Numbered from the stretch's first letter, positions 53,808-62,942 are shown. The stretch is DNA of 64,000 nucleotides from Pseudomonadota bacterium (GCA_023390395.1 JAEWCY010000216.1:6079-70078), one strand, 5' to 3'. Notes: generated by a model not told the origin, from the sequence alone. Made by a program: numbers and translations.

Positions 53808-54797
53808 ATGACGACGTTGCCGCCGCCGCCGGCCGCCGACCCGGCCAGCGAATACCAGCCCATCCCCCTGGGCCACCTCTTTCCCCACGCGCCCGGGGAT
53901 TTCGAGGTCTACCTGCGTCATGGCGACTGCCATACGCTGTTCGCCCGGGACGGCGAGGCCATCCCGGCGGACCGGCGGGGGATGCTGACGGACTACGGCG
54001 TTTCCGTGGTCTACATCCACCGGGAGCAGCGGGACCGCTACCGGGGCTACATGCGCCGCCACCTGCCCGGCGCGTTGCTGGCTCCGGACATGCCGCGCGA
54101 GCAAAAGGCGGCGGTCTTCTACCACGACTGTTGCGAGATCGTGCGCGAACTGCTGCGCGACCGCCTCCCCCAGGGAATTTCCGACATGCACGGCCGGCTG
54201 TTCGTGGCCTACGTGCGCGACTGCGTGGCTTTCCTGTGCACCGACGCCGGACTCTCGCGTCTGGGCGCGCTCATGGCCCACGACTACGACGTCTACAGCC
54301 ACGGGGTGCACGTCTTCGTCTACACCGTGTTCCTGCTCAAGTCCCTGGGCCTGCCCCAGCCCGCCGTCATCCAGGCCGGGGTGGGGGCGCTCTTGCACGA
54401 CAGCGGCAAGGAGGGCGTGGACGCCGCCATCCTGCGCAAGCCCGGCCGGCTCACGCCCGAGGAGTTCCTGGCCGTGCGGGAGCACCCGGTCCTTGGGGCG
54501 CGGCTTTGCCGGCCGCTTTCCCTGTCGCGCCTGGCCAAGGAGTGCATCCTCATGCACCACGAGAAGATAAGCGGCGCGGGCTATCCCCGGGGGCTCTCCG
54601 GCGAGGCCATCCCGGTCCATGCCCGGGCCGTCTCCCTGGCCGACGTCTACGACGCCCTGACCTCGCGCCGGGTCTACGCCGACGCGGTGCGGCCCTTCGA
54701 GGCCCTGCGCATCATGCGCCACGAGATGGCCGGCTCCTTCGACCTGGAGCTCTACAAGCGCTTCGTGCTGCTTCTAAGCGGCGCGGCGCTCCTTTAG
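53808..54797 (+). CDS. HD-GYP domain protein (c-di-GMP phosphodiesterase family)
   Basis: A 329-residue soluble protein. The N-terminal about 130 residues have no known domain. The C-terminal HD-GYP domain has LLHDSGKEGVDAAILRKPGRLTPEEF, HHEKISGAGYPRGLSG (the GYP motif) and VSLADVYDALTSRRVY. It is expected to hydrolyse c-di-GMP. The start is uncertain: ATG 53808 or 53772, neither with a ribosome site. It precedes the potassium channel gene by 59 bp. Confidence 0.9.
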   Translation: MTTLPPPPAADPASEYQPIPLGHLFPHAPGDFEVYLRHGDCHTLFARDGEAIPADRRGMLTDYGVSVVYIHREQRDRYRGYMRRHLPGALLAPDMPREQKAAVFYHDCCEIVRELLRDRLPQGISDMHGRLFVAYVRDCVAFLCTDAGLSRLGALMAHDYDVYSHGVHVFVYTVFLLKSLGLPQPAVIQAGVGALLHDSGKEGVDAAILRKPGRLTPEEFLAVREHPVLGARLCRPLSLSRLAKECILMHHEKISGAGYPRGLSGEAIPVHARAVSLADVYDALTSRRVYADAVRPFEALRIMRHEMAGSFDLELYKRFVLLLSGAALL

Positions 54798-54856
54798 CCC
54801 CTTGGCCCTTGCCGGGCCGGCCGCGATCGCGTAGCCGCCAGGCAAAGGAGACGCGC

Positions 54857-55537
54857 ATGGTCAAAAGCCCGGTCAACGCCACCCTCGCCGTCACGTCCTC
54901 CGGCAAGCCCTTCCATTTCCTGCTGGCCGCCCTGCTGGCCCAGATGCTGGTTTCCCCCTTCATCAAGGGCGAGGGGGCGGGCGTGGCCCAGGACCTGTTC
55001 TTTTTGTGCCTGCTCGGGGCGGCCCTGCGCGTGGTGCGCCAAAGCCGCCTGTTCCCGCTCATCCTGGGCCTGGCGCTTGTTTGCGGCGCGAGCATCGTGG
55101 CCAAGTACCTCACCCAGGGCGTGGGGCCGAGCATGCTGAGCGACGCCCTGGGCCTGCCCGTGATCTTCCTGACCGCCGTGGAGGTGACGCGCTACCTGGC
55201 CAGGCAGAAGCGGGTGGACCTGGACACGGTGCTCGGCGGACTTTGCGTCTATCTGTTTCTGGGGGCCATGTGGTTCACCGCCTATTCCCTGGTGGAAAGG
55301 CTCATGCCGGGCTCCTTCGCCTTCACGGTGCACGGCGACCATTTGTCGCTGGAGGCCACGGACCGGCTGCTCTTCTTCTTCAGCTACGTGACGCTTCTGA
55401 CCACGGGTTACGGCGACGTCGTGCCGCTTACTCCCCTGACCCAGACCCTGGCCGTGATCGAGGGCGTGGCCGGGCAGTTCTACCTGGTGTTCTTCATGGC
55501 CCGCCTGGTGGGGCTGCACGTGGCGGAAAAGCAGTAG
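54857..55537 (+). CDS. Potassium channel family protein (ion_trans_2)
   Basis: A 226-residue membrane protein with about six helices. The pore helix and selectivity filter are in SYVTLLTTGYGDVVPL (TTGYGD, 182-187), between helices 5 and 6. No cytoplasmic RCK domain is present. AAGGAG lies before the ATG at 54857. A long frame extends upstream but is only a shadow of the HD-GYP gene. Confidence 0.92.
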   Translation: MVKSPVNATLAVTSSGKPFHFLLAALLAQMLVSPFIKGEGAGVAQDLFFLCLLGAALRVVRQSRLFPLILGLALVCGASIVAKYLTQGVGPSMLSDALGLPVIFLTAVEVTRYLARQKRVDLDTVLGGLCVYLFLGAMWFTAYSLVERLMPGSFAFTVHGDHLSLEATDRLLFFFSYVTLLTTGYGDVVPLTPLTQTLAVIEGVAGQFYLVFFMARLVGLHVAEKQ

Positions 55538-55552
55538 GGCCGGGAGCTTGCT

Positions 55553-56122
55553 TCAGCGGGCCGCCGCCAACCGGGCCGGCAGGTCCCACTGCCTGGCCAG
55601 GGCGGCCACGGCCGGGGGCACCAACGCTTCCCACGCCCCGCCCTCGGCCATCAGCCGGCGCACGTCCGCGCCCGAGATCCCCTTCTCCTCGGGCGGCACC
55701 TCCCACAGCACCTCGATGCGAAGCCCCAGGCTCTCGAAGTACTCCCGCTTGCGGCGGCCCCAGGCGTCGTAGATGGTGAGGAAGAACAGGGCATCCAGGG
55801 GGACGTACCAGCGGTAGAGTGCCGGCAGGTTGACGGGAAAGGGGACCACGGTGAGGTCCGCCTCGGCCGTGCCCGCCGCCGTCAGGGCGGCGCGGACCAT
55901 GGCCTGGCGCTCGTAGTAGGTCAGGGGGTTGGCGGCCGGGGCGGAGCGGTCGGGGTCGGCCTTTTCGTCGCGGGTGAGCCCGGGGTCGGGGTTGGTGACG
56001 CCGACCACCAGGCGCCGGCAGCGGGCCCGGCCGGCCAGGAGGTAGCGCAGGTGGTCGTTGTGCAGCACCTGGAAGCGGCCGTGGATGACGCCGACGGGGG
56101 CGAGGGCGGCGGGGTCGGTCAT
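55553..56122 (-). CDS. Nucleotidyltransferase, NMN adenylyltransferase-like
   Basis: A 189-residue protein of the cytidylyltransferase-like fold. The N-terminal motif GVIHGRFQVLHNDHLRYL carries the GxFxxxHxxH ATP site, and the C-terminal EKGISGADVRRLM corresponds to the ISxTxxR motif. It resembles archaeal-type NadM (NMN + ATP to NAD). It overlaps the phosphoglycerate mutase gene by 4 bp, so the two are coupled. An alternative is another small-molecule adenylyltransferase. Confidence 0.88.
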   Translation of the reverse strand: MTDPAALAPVGVIHGRFQVLHNDHLRYLLAGRARCRRLVVGVTNPDPGLTRDEKADPDRSAPAANPLTYYERQAMVRAALTAAGTAEADLTVVPFPVNLPALYRWYVPLDALFFLTIYDAWGRRKREYFESLGLRIEVLWEVPPEEKGISGADVRRLMAEGGAWEALVPPAVAALARQWDLPARLAAAR

Positions 56123-57429
56123 TTCGCCTCCAGGCGGAAGGGGCGCACCGGGCCCGGGTAGCAGGCCGGCGGGTCCGGCGTGTCGCGGATGCCGGCCAGG
56201 CGGGCCCTTTCCAGGCCGTTTAAGACCAGGTAGGGTAGCTCGGTCCCGCGCACGAAGCCCAGGCAGCCGCCGGCGGCGGACACCTCGTCGAAGCGCGTCA
56301 CCGCGTCCACGCGCTGCCCCGGCCCGTGCAGGCACAGCGGCACGGGCTCGCCGCCGTGGATGAGCGGCCCGCTCGACGGCGTGGAATGGTCGGAGGTGAC
56401 CACGAAGAGCACTTCCGGGTCTTGCAGCAGCGGCCCGGCGGCCCGGCCCACGGCCGCGTCCAGGGCCTCGATGACGGCCTTTTTGGCCAGCGGGTCCTTG
56501 GTGTGGGCGGCCTCGTCCGGGGCCTTGGTGTGGACGTGGAGGAAGTCGTGGTCCGTCGCCCGGCGGGCCGTTTCCAGGCGCTCGGCCAGGTCCGCCCCGG
56601 GGTCGCCGGTGTCGCGGGCGGGCAGCAGGTCGAAGCCCAGCGCCCGGGCCACGCCGGCGAAGAGCGTGCCCGAGGCGATGGACGCCGGGCGCAGGCCGAA
56701 GCGCTGGCCGAAGCGCGGCAGGGGCCGGGCCATGCCGGCGCGCTGGGTGACCAGGGCGTTTATGGGCGAAAGCCCCGCCGCCTCCCGGGCGGCGTTGACC
56801 GGATGGGCGCAAAGGACTTTTCGGGCGAAGAGCAGGTAGGCCCGAAGCGCCCGGGCGGTGCGGGCCGCTTCCGGCCCGGCCCCGGCCATGGGCTCGGGCT
56901 CGGGCAGGAACAGGCCGTCCACCATGGGGTTGGTGTCCGTGACCTCGGGCGAGACGCCGCCGGTCATGACGGCCACGCCGAAGAGCCCCTTGTCGCGGTG
57001 CAGGCGCACCCGCACGCCCTCGAAGGAGAAGTCGGCCACGGCCGCGAAAAGCGTAGCGGCCTCCTCGGGCCTGGGCTTCTCCGGCTTGTCGCGCCACAGG
57101 CGCAGGCAGCCGCCTTCGACGACGGCGCAGCAGAAATGAGCCAGCAGGCAGACCTCGCCCGGGGCGGGGGACAGGCCCAGTCCCAGGGCTTCCAGGTAGC
57201 CCCGGCCGGGGAATTCCTCGGGCGCGGCCCCGAACATGGCGAAGTGGGCGTTTTCGCTCGGCAAGGCCTGGCCCGGGAAGCCGGCGTGGTAGAGGCCGTT
57301 GGCCCCGGCGGCGGCGATGGCGTCGAGGTGGGGGGTGTGCGCCGCCTGCAGCGGCGTGCGGCCGCCGAGCGCGGCGTGGGAGCGGTCGCCCAGGCCGTCG
57401 AGGACCAGCAGGACGCACCGGCGCGGCAT
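56119..57429 (-). CDS. apgM: 2,3-bisphosphoglycerate-independent phosphoglycerate mutase (ApgM type)
   Basis: A 436-residue enzyme of the alkaline phosphatase superfamily, archaeal-type ApgM branch. The N-terminal VLLVLDGLGDRSHAALGGRTPLQAAHTPHLD holds a metal Asp, SENAHFAMFG the catalytic serine region, and VTSDHSTPSSGPLIHGGEPVPL the C-terminal metal ligands. It interconverts 3- and 2-phosphoglycerate. GAGG lies 8 nt before the ATG. It is divergent from the PHP gene and co-transcribed with the NMNAT-like gene. Confidence 0.92.
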   Translation of the reverse strand: MPRRCVLLVLDGLGDRSHAALGGRTPLQAAHTPHLDAIAAAGANGLYHAGFPGQALPSENAHFAMFGAAPEEFPGRGYLEALGLGLSPAPGEVCLLAHFCCAVVEGGCLRLWRDKPEKPRPEEAATLFAAVADFSFEGVRVRLHRDKGLFGVAVMTGGVSPEVTDTNPMVDGLFLPEPEPMAGAGPEAARTARALRAYLLFARKVLCAHPVNAAREAAGLSPINALVTQRAGMARPLPRFGQRFGLRPASIASGTLFAGVARALGFDLLPARDTGDPGADLAERLETARRATDHDFLHVHTKAPDEAAHTKDPLAKKAVIEALDAAVGRAAGPLLQDPEVLFVVTSDHSTPSSGPLIHGGEPVPLCLHGPGQRVDAVTRFDEVSAAGGCLGFVRGTELPYLVLNGLERARLAGIRDTPDPPACYPGPVRPFRLEAK

Positions 57430-57530
57430 CAGTCCGCCTCTCCGTCGTATCGGCCGGCGTGATAAATGGTGGGGTTGTTCATAGGTATTACCATTTTGCC
57501 TTTTTCGACGCGCAGGCGCAAGGATCGTCC

Positions 57531-58169
57531 ATGCGCTTCGACCTGCACGTCCACACGAGGCTCTCGCCCTGCAGCCGGCTGTCCCTGGAGGATATCCTGG
57601 GGAATGCCCGCCGGCTCGGCCTCGACGGCGTGTGCCTGACCGACCACGACACCATGGCCGCCGGCCGAAGCGTGCGCGAGGGCGTGCAGGACGACGGACT
57701 CTGCCTCATCGTCGGCATGGAGTATTCCACTCCCGAGGGCGACATTCTGCTCTTCGGTCCTTTCGAGCACCTGCGCCCCGGGCTTTCGGCCCGCGAGGTC
57801 GTGAGCCTCGCTTCGGGCCTTGGCGGCGCGGCCGTGGCCGCCCATCCCTTCCGTACCTGGCGTCCGGCCGGGCCGGGCATCCTCGGGCACGAGGCCCTGA
57901 CCGCCGTGGAGGTGGAAAACGGGCGCAACAGCCCCGAGGAAAACGCCGCCGCCGTGCGATTCGCCGCCAGGCGCGGCCTGGCCGCCCTGGCCGGCTCCGA
58001 CGCCCACAGCCTGGAAGAGCTCGGCGCGCGGCCCGTGGACGTCGCCTTCGAGGTGGCCAGCCGGGCCGACCTCGTGGCCGCGCTGCTGGCCGGCCGCTGC
58101 GCTCCGGCTTCCCTTGCGCCGCCTGCCGGCCGGGCCGAGACCCGCGCCCGGGCCGCCGGCTGTTTCTAA
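57531..58169 (+). CDS. PHP domain phosphoesterase
   Basis: A 212-residue PHP protein with the four metal motifs: FDLHVHTRLSPCS (start), LTDHDTMAAG, VAAHPFR and GSDAHSLEELG. Members hydrolyse phosphate esters of nucleotides or related compounds. The ATG at 57531 has AGGA and starts right at the first motif; the frame extends 24 codons upstream. The last about 25 residues are Ala/Arg-rich and unconserved-looking. Confidence 0.93.
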   Translation: MRFDLHVHTRLSPCSRLSLEDILGNARRLGLDGVCLTDHDTMAAGRSVREGVQDDGLCLIVGMEYSTPEGDILLFGPFEHLRPGLSAREVVSLASGLGGAAVAAHPFRTWRPAGPGILGHEALTAVEVENGRNSPEENAAAVRFAARRGLAALAGSDAHSLEELGARPVDVAFEVASRADLVAALLAGRCAPASLAPPAGRAETRARAAGCF

Positions 58170-58229
58170 CATCTCGCCGCGATCCCGACTCCCCTTTGCC
58201 GCGACGGGCCGCGCCTCGCCGCCCGGCTC

Positions 58230-58258
58230 TTGCCGTTGGGCGAAGACGTCGTTATAAC
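58230..58258 (+). promoter_or_regulatory. Promoter of the AbrB-Doc toxin-antitoxin pair
   Basis: A -35 TTGCCG (58230-58235) and a -10 TATAAC (58253-58258) are 17 nt apart. The -10 overlaps the palindrome GTTATAAC (58251-58258), a likely site for autorepression by the antitoxin. Confidence 0.6.
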
Positions 58259-58282
58259 ATCCGTGACAACGCGGAGGTTCCC

Positions 58283-58510
58283 ATGCAGGCGCTCAAGATC
58301 AGGAAGGTGGGCAATTCCCTGGGGCTGGTTTTGCCCCGTGAGGTCGTGGCCCGACTCAAGGTGGCCGAGGGAGATACGGTGTACCTGACCGACGCCGTGG
58401 ACGGGCTGCGCCTCACGCCCATGGACGCGGGCTTCGCCGCCCAGATGGCGGCGGCGGAGGAGATCATGCGCGAGGACCGCGACGTGCTGCGGGAACTGGC
58501 CAAGCGGTGA
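58283..58510 (+). CDS. AbrB/MazE-type antitoxin
   Basis: A 75-residue swapped-hairpin DNA-binding protein: LKIRKVGNSLGLVLPREVVARLKVAEGDTVYL is typical AbrB/MazE, followed by a charged C-terminal helix that would bind the toxin. GGAGG precedes the ATG. The stop overlaps the toxin GTG start (GTGA). It should neutralise Doc and repress its own promoter. Confidence 0.92.
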   Translation: MQALKIRKVGNSLGLVLPREVVARLKVAEGDTVYLTDAVDGLRLTPMDAGFAAQMAAAEEIMREDRDVLRELAKR

Positions 58511-58902
58511 GCTGGACCTGGATCGCCCCGGCCGTGGTCCTGGCCGTGCACGACGGCCTGCTCGCCGAACACGGGGGCGCGGCGGGCGTGCGGGACATGG
58601 GACTCCTGGAAAGCGCCCTGGCCCGGCCGGCGCAACTGGCGGCCTACGGCGAGCCGGACGCCTGCGACCTAGCCACGGCCTATGCCTTCGGCATCGCCCG
58701 GGACCATCCGTTCGTGGACGGCAACAAGCGCACGGCCTACGTCGTGTGCCTGCTTTTCTTGCGCCTGCACGGCCTGCGTCTCGACGCGTCCGGCCCCGAG
58801 CGCGTCCTCGTGTTCGAGGGACTGGGCAAGGGGACCGTGGACCAGCCGGCCCTGGCCGCCTGGCTGCGCTCCCACGCCCGGGAGGCGGGGCCGAAGACCT
58901 AG
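58507..58902 (+). CDS. doc: Doc-type (Fic fold) toxin
   Basis: A 131-residue death-on-curing protein. The Fic motif HPFVDGNKRTA (His67-Arg75 core) is intact, with the shortened GNKR form known from Doc kinases that phosphorylate EF-Tu. GLLESALARP and LATAYAFGIARD are also typical. GTG start, coupled to the antitoxin. Here the partner is AbrB-like instead of Phd. Confidence 0.94.
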   Translation: MSWTWIAPAVVLAVHDGLLAEHGGAAGVRDMGLLESALARPAQLAAYGEPDACDLATAYAFGIARDHPFVDGNKRTAYVVCLLFLRLHGLRLDASGPERVLVFEGLGKGTVDQPALAAWLRSHAREAGPKT

Positions 58903-60143
58903 AACGAGGCCAGAATCCCCACCACGGTCCCGGTCATGAGCGAGGCCAGGACGCCGGCGATGAGCGCCCGGCCGCCAAGGGCCGTGATCTCGCGCTTGCG
59001 CTCCGGACAAAGCGAGGTCATGCCGGCGAGCAGGATGCCGACGCTGCCCAGGTTGGCGAAGCTGCACATGGCGTAGGTGAGGATGAGCCGGGTGTGCTCC
59101 GAGAAGGTCCCGGCCGGCAGCTTGGCCATGTCGATGAAGGCGATGAACTCGTTGAGCACGATCTTGGTGCCAAGCAGGCTCCCGGCCGCGGAAGCCTCGG
59201 CCCAGGGAATCCCCAGCAGCCAGGCCACCGGGGCCATGACCACGCCGAGCATGCGCTCGAGCGTCACGGGCGCGCCGGCCGCCTCGGGCAGGGTCGCGAG
59301 CAGGATGTTGGCGAGCTTGACCAGGGCGACGAAGACCAGCAGCGTGGCCACGATGCTCCAGAAAAGGCGCAGGCCGTCGGCCGTGCCGGAAACCACCGCG
59401 TCCATGGCCCCGGAGGCCGGCGAATCGGGCAGCTTGCGGCCGAGCGTCGGGGCTTCGGTCTCGGGCAGCATCAAGGCCGCCACCACCAAGGCGGCCGGGG
59501 CGTGGATGACCGAAGCCGTGAGGATATGCCCCAGGCTGTCGGGAAGCACGGATTTGAGCACCGTGGCGTAGAGCATGAGCATGGTGCCGGCGATGCAGGA
59601 CATGCCCGTGGCCATCATGGCGAACAGTTCGCTTCGGGTCATGCGGACCATGTAGGGCCGGATGAGCAGCGGCGCCTCGATCATGCCGAGGAAGATGCAG
59701 CCCCCCGCGCCCACGCCGAGCACCCCGCCGATGCCCATGGTCTTTTCGAGCACGAAGGAAAAGCCCCGCACCAGGCGCGGCAGGATCTTCCAGTAATAGA
59801 GCAGGGCCGTGAGCGCCGCGATGACGATGACCAGCGGCAGGGCCTGGAAGCCCAGGATGAAGCTCGCCGACGGGTCGGTGGCGGCGAAGGGGGCCGGGCC
59901 GCCGCCCACGTAGCCGAAGACGAAGGCCGTGCCGGCCCGGGTGGCCTCGTCCATGGCCGCCACCAGGGCGTTGAGGCCCATGAACATGCCGCGCAGAAAC
60001 GGGGCCTTGAGCATGAAGGCGGCGATGGCCGCCTGGAGCCCCAGGCCGCCGAGGACCAGCCGCCAGGGGATGACCCCCCGGCGTTCGCTGAGCGCCATGG
60101 CCGCCGCGACGAGGGTGACGAGGCCGAGCAGGCTTTGCAGCAT
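58899..60143 (-). CDS. Concentrative nucleoside transporter (NupC/CNT family)
   Basis: A 414-residue inner-membrane transporter with about ten helices. CNT marks include GGCIFLGMIEAPLLIRPYMVRMTRSELFAMMATGMSCIAGTML and GTKIVLNEFIAFIDMAKL, and late SFANLGSVGILLAGM. It couples Na+ or H+ flow to nucleoside uptake. AAGGAG precedes the ATG at 60143. Its end overlaps the convergent doc gene by 4 bp. The TauE/SafE gene is 23 bp upstream on the same strand. Confidence 0.92.
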   Translation of the reverse strand: MLQSLLGLVTLVAAAMALSERRGVIPWRLVLGGLGLQAAIAAFMLKAPFLRGMFMGLNALVAAMDEATRAGTAFVFGYVGGGPAPFAATDPSASFILGFQALPLVIVIAALTALLYYWKILPRLVRGFSFVLEKTMGIGGVLGVGAGGCIFLGMIEAPLLIRPYMVRMTRSELFAMMATGMSCIAGTMLMLYATVLKSVLPDSLGHILTASVIHAPAALVVAALMLPETEAPTLGRKLPDSPASGAMDAVVSGTADGLRLFWSIVATLLVFVALVKLANILLATLPEAAGAPVTLERMLGVVMAPVAWLLGIPWAEASAAGSLLGTKIVLNEFIAFIDMAKLPAGTFSEHTRLILTYAMCSFANLGSVGILLAGMTSLCPERKREITALGGRALIAGVLASLMTGTVVGILASF

Positions 60144-60166
60144 GGCGCGCTCCTTGCCGGTTTGGG

Positions 60167-60970
60167 TTAGAACAGGCTCCAGAGCATGCGCGTGGCCATG
60201 GCCAGCAAAAACAGGGCGAAGACGCGCTTGAGGGTGGCCACGGGCAGCTTGTGGGCGAGCTTCGCGCCGTAGGGCGCGGTGAGGATGCTGACCGCGGCGA
60301 TGCCGACCAGGGCCGGCAAAGAGATGTAGCCCAGGGACATGGGCGGCAGGTGGTCCGCGCCGAAGCCGTTTATGATGTAGCCCAGGGCGCCGGCCACGGC
60401 GATGGGAAAGCCGATGGCGGCGGAAGTGCCCACGGCGGTGTGGATGGGAACGTTGCACCAGGTCATGAACGGCACCGACAGGGTGCCTCCGCCGATGCCG
60501 ACCAGGCTCGACACCGCGCCGATGACCGCGCCCGCGCCGAACATGCCGCCGCGCCCGGGAATCTGGCGCGTGGGCTTGGGCTTGATGTTGAGCAGCATCT
60601 GGACCGAGACGTAATACAGGAAGCAGACGAAAAACCCCTTGAGAAATCCGGTGGACAGGCGCGCGGCCAGGCAGGAGCCGGCGAAGGTGCCCACAAGGAT
60701 GCCCGGGGTGATGGACTTGACGATGGGCCACAGCACCGCGCCGCGGCGATGGTGGGCGCGGAAGCTCGATACGGAAGTGAAGCAGATGGCGGCCAGGGAC
60801 GTGCCGAGGGCCATCTGCATGATGAGCTCCTGGGAAAAGCCCTGGGCGGTGAAGAACCAGTACAGGGCCGGCACCACCACGATGCCGCCGCCGACGCCGA
60901 GAAGCCCGGCGATGACGCCGGCGATGGCGCCGAAGACGAGATAGGCGAGCAGGAAGGAGAGGGAAGGCAT
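60167..60970 (-). CDS. TauE/SafE family sulfite/organosulfonate exporter-like protein
   Basis: A 267-residue membrane protein with eight helices. The two TauE/SafE repeat motifs are AGLLGVGGGIVVVPAL near the N-terminus and VSSLVGIGGGTLSVPFM in the middle. The family moves sulfite, sulfoacetate or related anions out of the cell, but most members are uncharacterised. AAGGAG precedes the ATG. It is probably co-transcribed with the nucleoside transporter. Confidence 0.92.
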   Translation of the reverse strand: MPSLSFLLAYLVFGAIAGVIAGLLGVGGGIVVVPALYWFFTAQGFSQELIMQMALGTSLAAICFTSVSSFRAHHRRGAVLWPIVKSITPGILVGTFAGSCLAARLSTGFLKGFFVCFLYYVSVQMLLNIKPKPTRQIPGRGGMFGAGAVIGAVSSLVGIGGGTLSVPFMTWCNVPIHTAVGTSAAIGFPIAVAGALGYIINGFGADHLPPMSLGYISLPALVGIAAVSILTAPYGAKLAHKLPVATLKRVFALFLLAMATRMLWSLF

Positions 60971-61295
60971 GCGACGCTCCTTTCGAGATGCGGCTGGAAC
61001 GGGGTGTTGCTCTATCGGAAAAGACGGCGAATGGAAAGCGGGGCGCGGCGTTGGATGGGATGGAAACGGTCTTTCAAGAGGACGACGCGAGGGCGGCGGG
61101 AAAATAAAAAGCCGTCACGGACGACGGCCGAAGGGGATGGGGAAAAATACGCCGCTTCGAATCCTGCCGGGCAACGCACGCCTGCGCCTCGGCTTTTGCC
61201 CGCGGTCGCGGTCGCCCGGCCCGGTAGGGCGGCGACGCCCCCGTCCCGGCCGCCCCGAAGGCATGAACGGGGCGGTCGGGCGACGGAAATATCGG
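60971..61295. other. Intergenic region upstream of the TauE/SafE gene
   Basis: Contains the terminator at 61101-61128 and a second GC-rich inverted repeat (about 61250-61279) after the small gene that ends at 61296. No gene is seen. Confidence 0.6.
61101..61128 (-). terminator. Intrinsic terminator after the 86-residue protein gene
   Basis: The minus strand has GCCGTC-GTCCGT-GACGGC followed by TTTTTATTTT, about 170 bp after the stop at 61296. Confidence 0.8.
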
Positions 61296-61556
61296 TTAGG
61301 CGATGCCGTAGCCGCTGATTTTCTTCATGTATTCTTCCACTTCCTGGCCCAGGTGGTCGAAGAGCTTGCTGACGCCCTTGTCGGGTTCGGAGCCGATCTT
61401 GCTGAAGATCTTGCCGGCCTTGCCGTAGGCTTCCTCGAAGGCGCTCTCGCTCACGCCGCACAGCTCCCTGGCCTCTTCCTTGGTCAGGTAGCCGGTGTGG
61501 GCGAAATAGGCGCAGACGACGGCATTGACCTTCTTGACGTGTTCCTTCTTGGGCAT
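61296..61556 (-). CDS. Small conserved cytosolic protein, function unknown
   Basis: An 86-residue protein, Lys/Glu-rich and predicted helical (KEHVKKVNAVVCAYFAHTGYLTKEEARELCG...). It has two cysteines and no membrane segment. AAGGAG precedes the ATG, and it stands alone with its own terminator. I do not recognise a family. A helix-turn-helix-like stretch (LTKEEARELCGVSESAFEEA) could bind DNA or a partner, which is a guess. Confidence 0.75.
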   Translation of the reverse strand: MPKKEHVKKVNAVVCAYFAHTGYLTKEEARELCGVSESAFEEAYGKAGKIFSKIGSEPDKGVSKLFDHLGQEVEEYMKKISGYGIA

Positions 61557-61660
61557 GCGGGTCTCCTTTGGTGGGATCGATGGTCGGTTGCGAAATCGCT
61601 AATGCAAAGGAGCGGTTCTAGGCAACCCTTGGCTTGTAAAATTTTGCACAAATTCCTTCG

Positions 61661-62065
61661 TCAGCGCCCCGGTCGGTCGGCCAGGGGCTTGATGTCGATG
61701 ACCGGCGTGCCGTCCACGGCCTCCAGTGCCTCGATGGTCAGGACGTCGCCGTCGATGGCGGCGATGCGCACCTGGTGCAGGCCGATGGGGTTGGGCCGGT
61801 CCGGCGAGCGGGTGGAGAAGACGCCGGTCAGGGGCCGGCCCATGTCCCGCCGGGGATGGACCTCCTGGCAGTCGCGCTCGGCCAGGTGGAACCAGGTGAA
61901 AAGCAGGATCTCCTGGCCGGCCTCCAGGGACTTGGCCGCCGTGCGGTAGGCCGGATCCAGGACGACCTCGGCCCGGGGGGCGTTGTCCGTCTCGAAGCGC
62001 GGGGCCGTGGCCGGGTCCGTCAGGGGAGAGCGCACGACGCCAAGGACGCGAAGCGAAAGGTCCAT
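61661..62065 (-). CDS. TsaA/TrmO-like tRNA methyltransferase
   Basis: A 134-residue protein of the TsaA (UPF0066) family, whose E. coli member TrmO methylates the N6 of t6A37 in tRNA. Characteristic parts are LFTWFHLAERD, TGVFSTRSPDRPNPIGLHQVRI and EAVDGTPVIDIKPL. The ATG at 62065 has GGAGG; the frame opens 21 codons earlier. It is shorter than TrmO because the extra C-terminal domain is missing. It lies 13 bp after an EamA gene. Confidence 0.9.
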   Translation of the reverse strand: MDLSLRVLGVVRSPLTDPATAPRFETDNAPRAEVVLDPAYRTAAKSLEAGQEILLFTWFHLAERDCQEVHPRRDMGRPLTGVFSTRSPDRPNPIGLHQVRIAAIDGDVLTIEALEAVDGTPVIDIKPLADRPGR

Positions 62066-62078
62066 ACCGGGTCCTCCA

Positions 62079-62942
62079 TCAGGTTTTTCCCGTTCCGCCG
62101 ACGACGGAACCGAGGTAGATGCCGCCAAGGGCCAGGGCCACGCCGGCCAGTTCCACCGGGCCGGTGGCCTTGCCGAAAAAAAGCACGTCCCACAGATAGG
62201 ACAAGGTCGGCTGCAGGAGCAGGATGAGCCCGGCCAGGGCCGGCCGCGCGCCGGCCAGGCCGACGGAGATGGCCAGCCAGCCCACGGCCTGGCCGACGAC
62301 GCCGAGGCCGAGCAGGGCCAGGAGGCTTTCGGCCGACGGCAGCACGAACGACGCGCCGAAACCCGGCACCACCGGGACGAGAAGTCCCGCCCCGGCCAGG
62401 GACAGCACGGCCATGGCCGCCATGGGGCCGGCCCGGCCCCGGTCGGTGACGGCCTTTTTGAGGGTCATGATGAAAAGCGCGTAAAACACGGACGTGGCCA
62501 GGCCGTAGCCGATGCCCAGGCGGAACTCGTGGCTCTGGGCGGCGAAGCCCCGGCCGACCACCAGGTAGAGCCCGAAAAGGGCCAGGCCCATGGCGGCCAG
62601 GAAAGTCGGCCTCGGGGCGCGCCGCGCGGCCACGGCCGCCGCGAAGGTGACCAGGAACACCTGGAAATTGCCGGCGAGCGTGGCCAGGCCCGGGCCGACG
62701 TAATTGATGCTGGCGTGCCAGCACAGCAGGTCGCACACGAAAAAGACGGCGCAGCCGAGCGCCGGCCAGGACAGGGCCTTTCTCATGGCGCCGAGGTTTT
62801 TCGTGGCCGCGAGCAGGGCGAGGAGCGTCAGGCCGCCGATGGCAAGCCGGTAAAAGGCCGAAACCGACGGCGCGACGCCGGCCAGCTTGACGAAGACGGC
62901 GGAGAAGCTGATGCAGGCCGCCCCGAACAGCAGAAGTCCCAT
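62079..62942 (-). CDS. EamA/DMT family transporter
   Basis: A 287-residue inner-membrane protein with ten helices in two EamA repeats (about 5-130 and 145-280). The C-terminal PTLSYLWDVLFFGKATGPVELAGVALALGGIYLG is typical. It is an exporter of unknown substrate. There is no clear ribosome site. It is located between thiL and the TsaA gene, all on the minus strand, so likely co-transcribed. Confidence 0.9.
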   Translation of the reverse strand: MGLLLFGAACISFSAVFVKLAGVAPSVSAFYRLAIGGLTLLALLAATKNLGAMRKALSWPALGCAVFFVCDLLCWHASINYVGPGLATLAGNFQVFLVTFAAAVAARRAPRPTFLAAMGLALFGLYLVVGRGFAAQSHEFRLGIGYGLATSVFYALFIMTLKKAVTDRGRAGPMAAMAVLSLAGAGLLVPVVPGFGASFVLPSAESLLALLGLGVVGQAVGWLAISVGLAGARPALAGLILLLQPTLSYLWDVLFFGKATGPVELAGVALALGGIYLGSVVGGTGKT

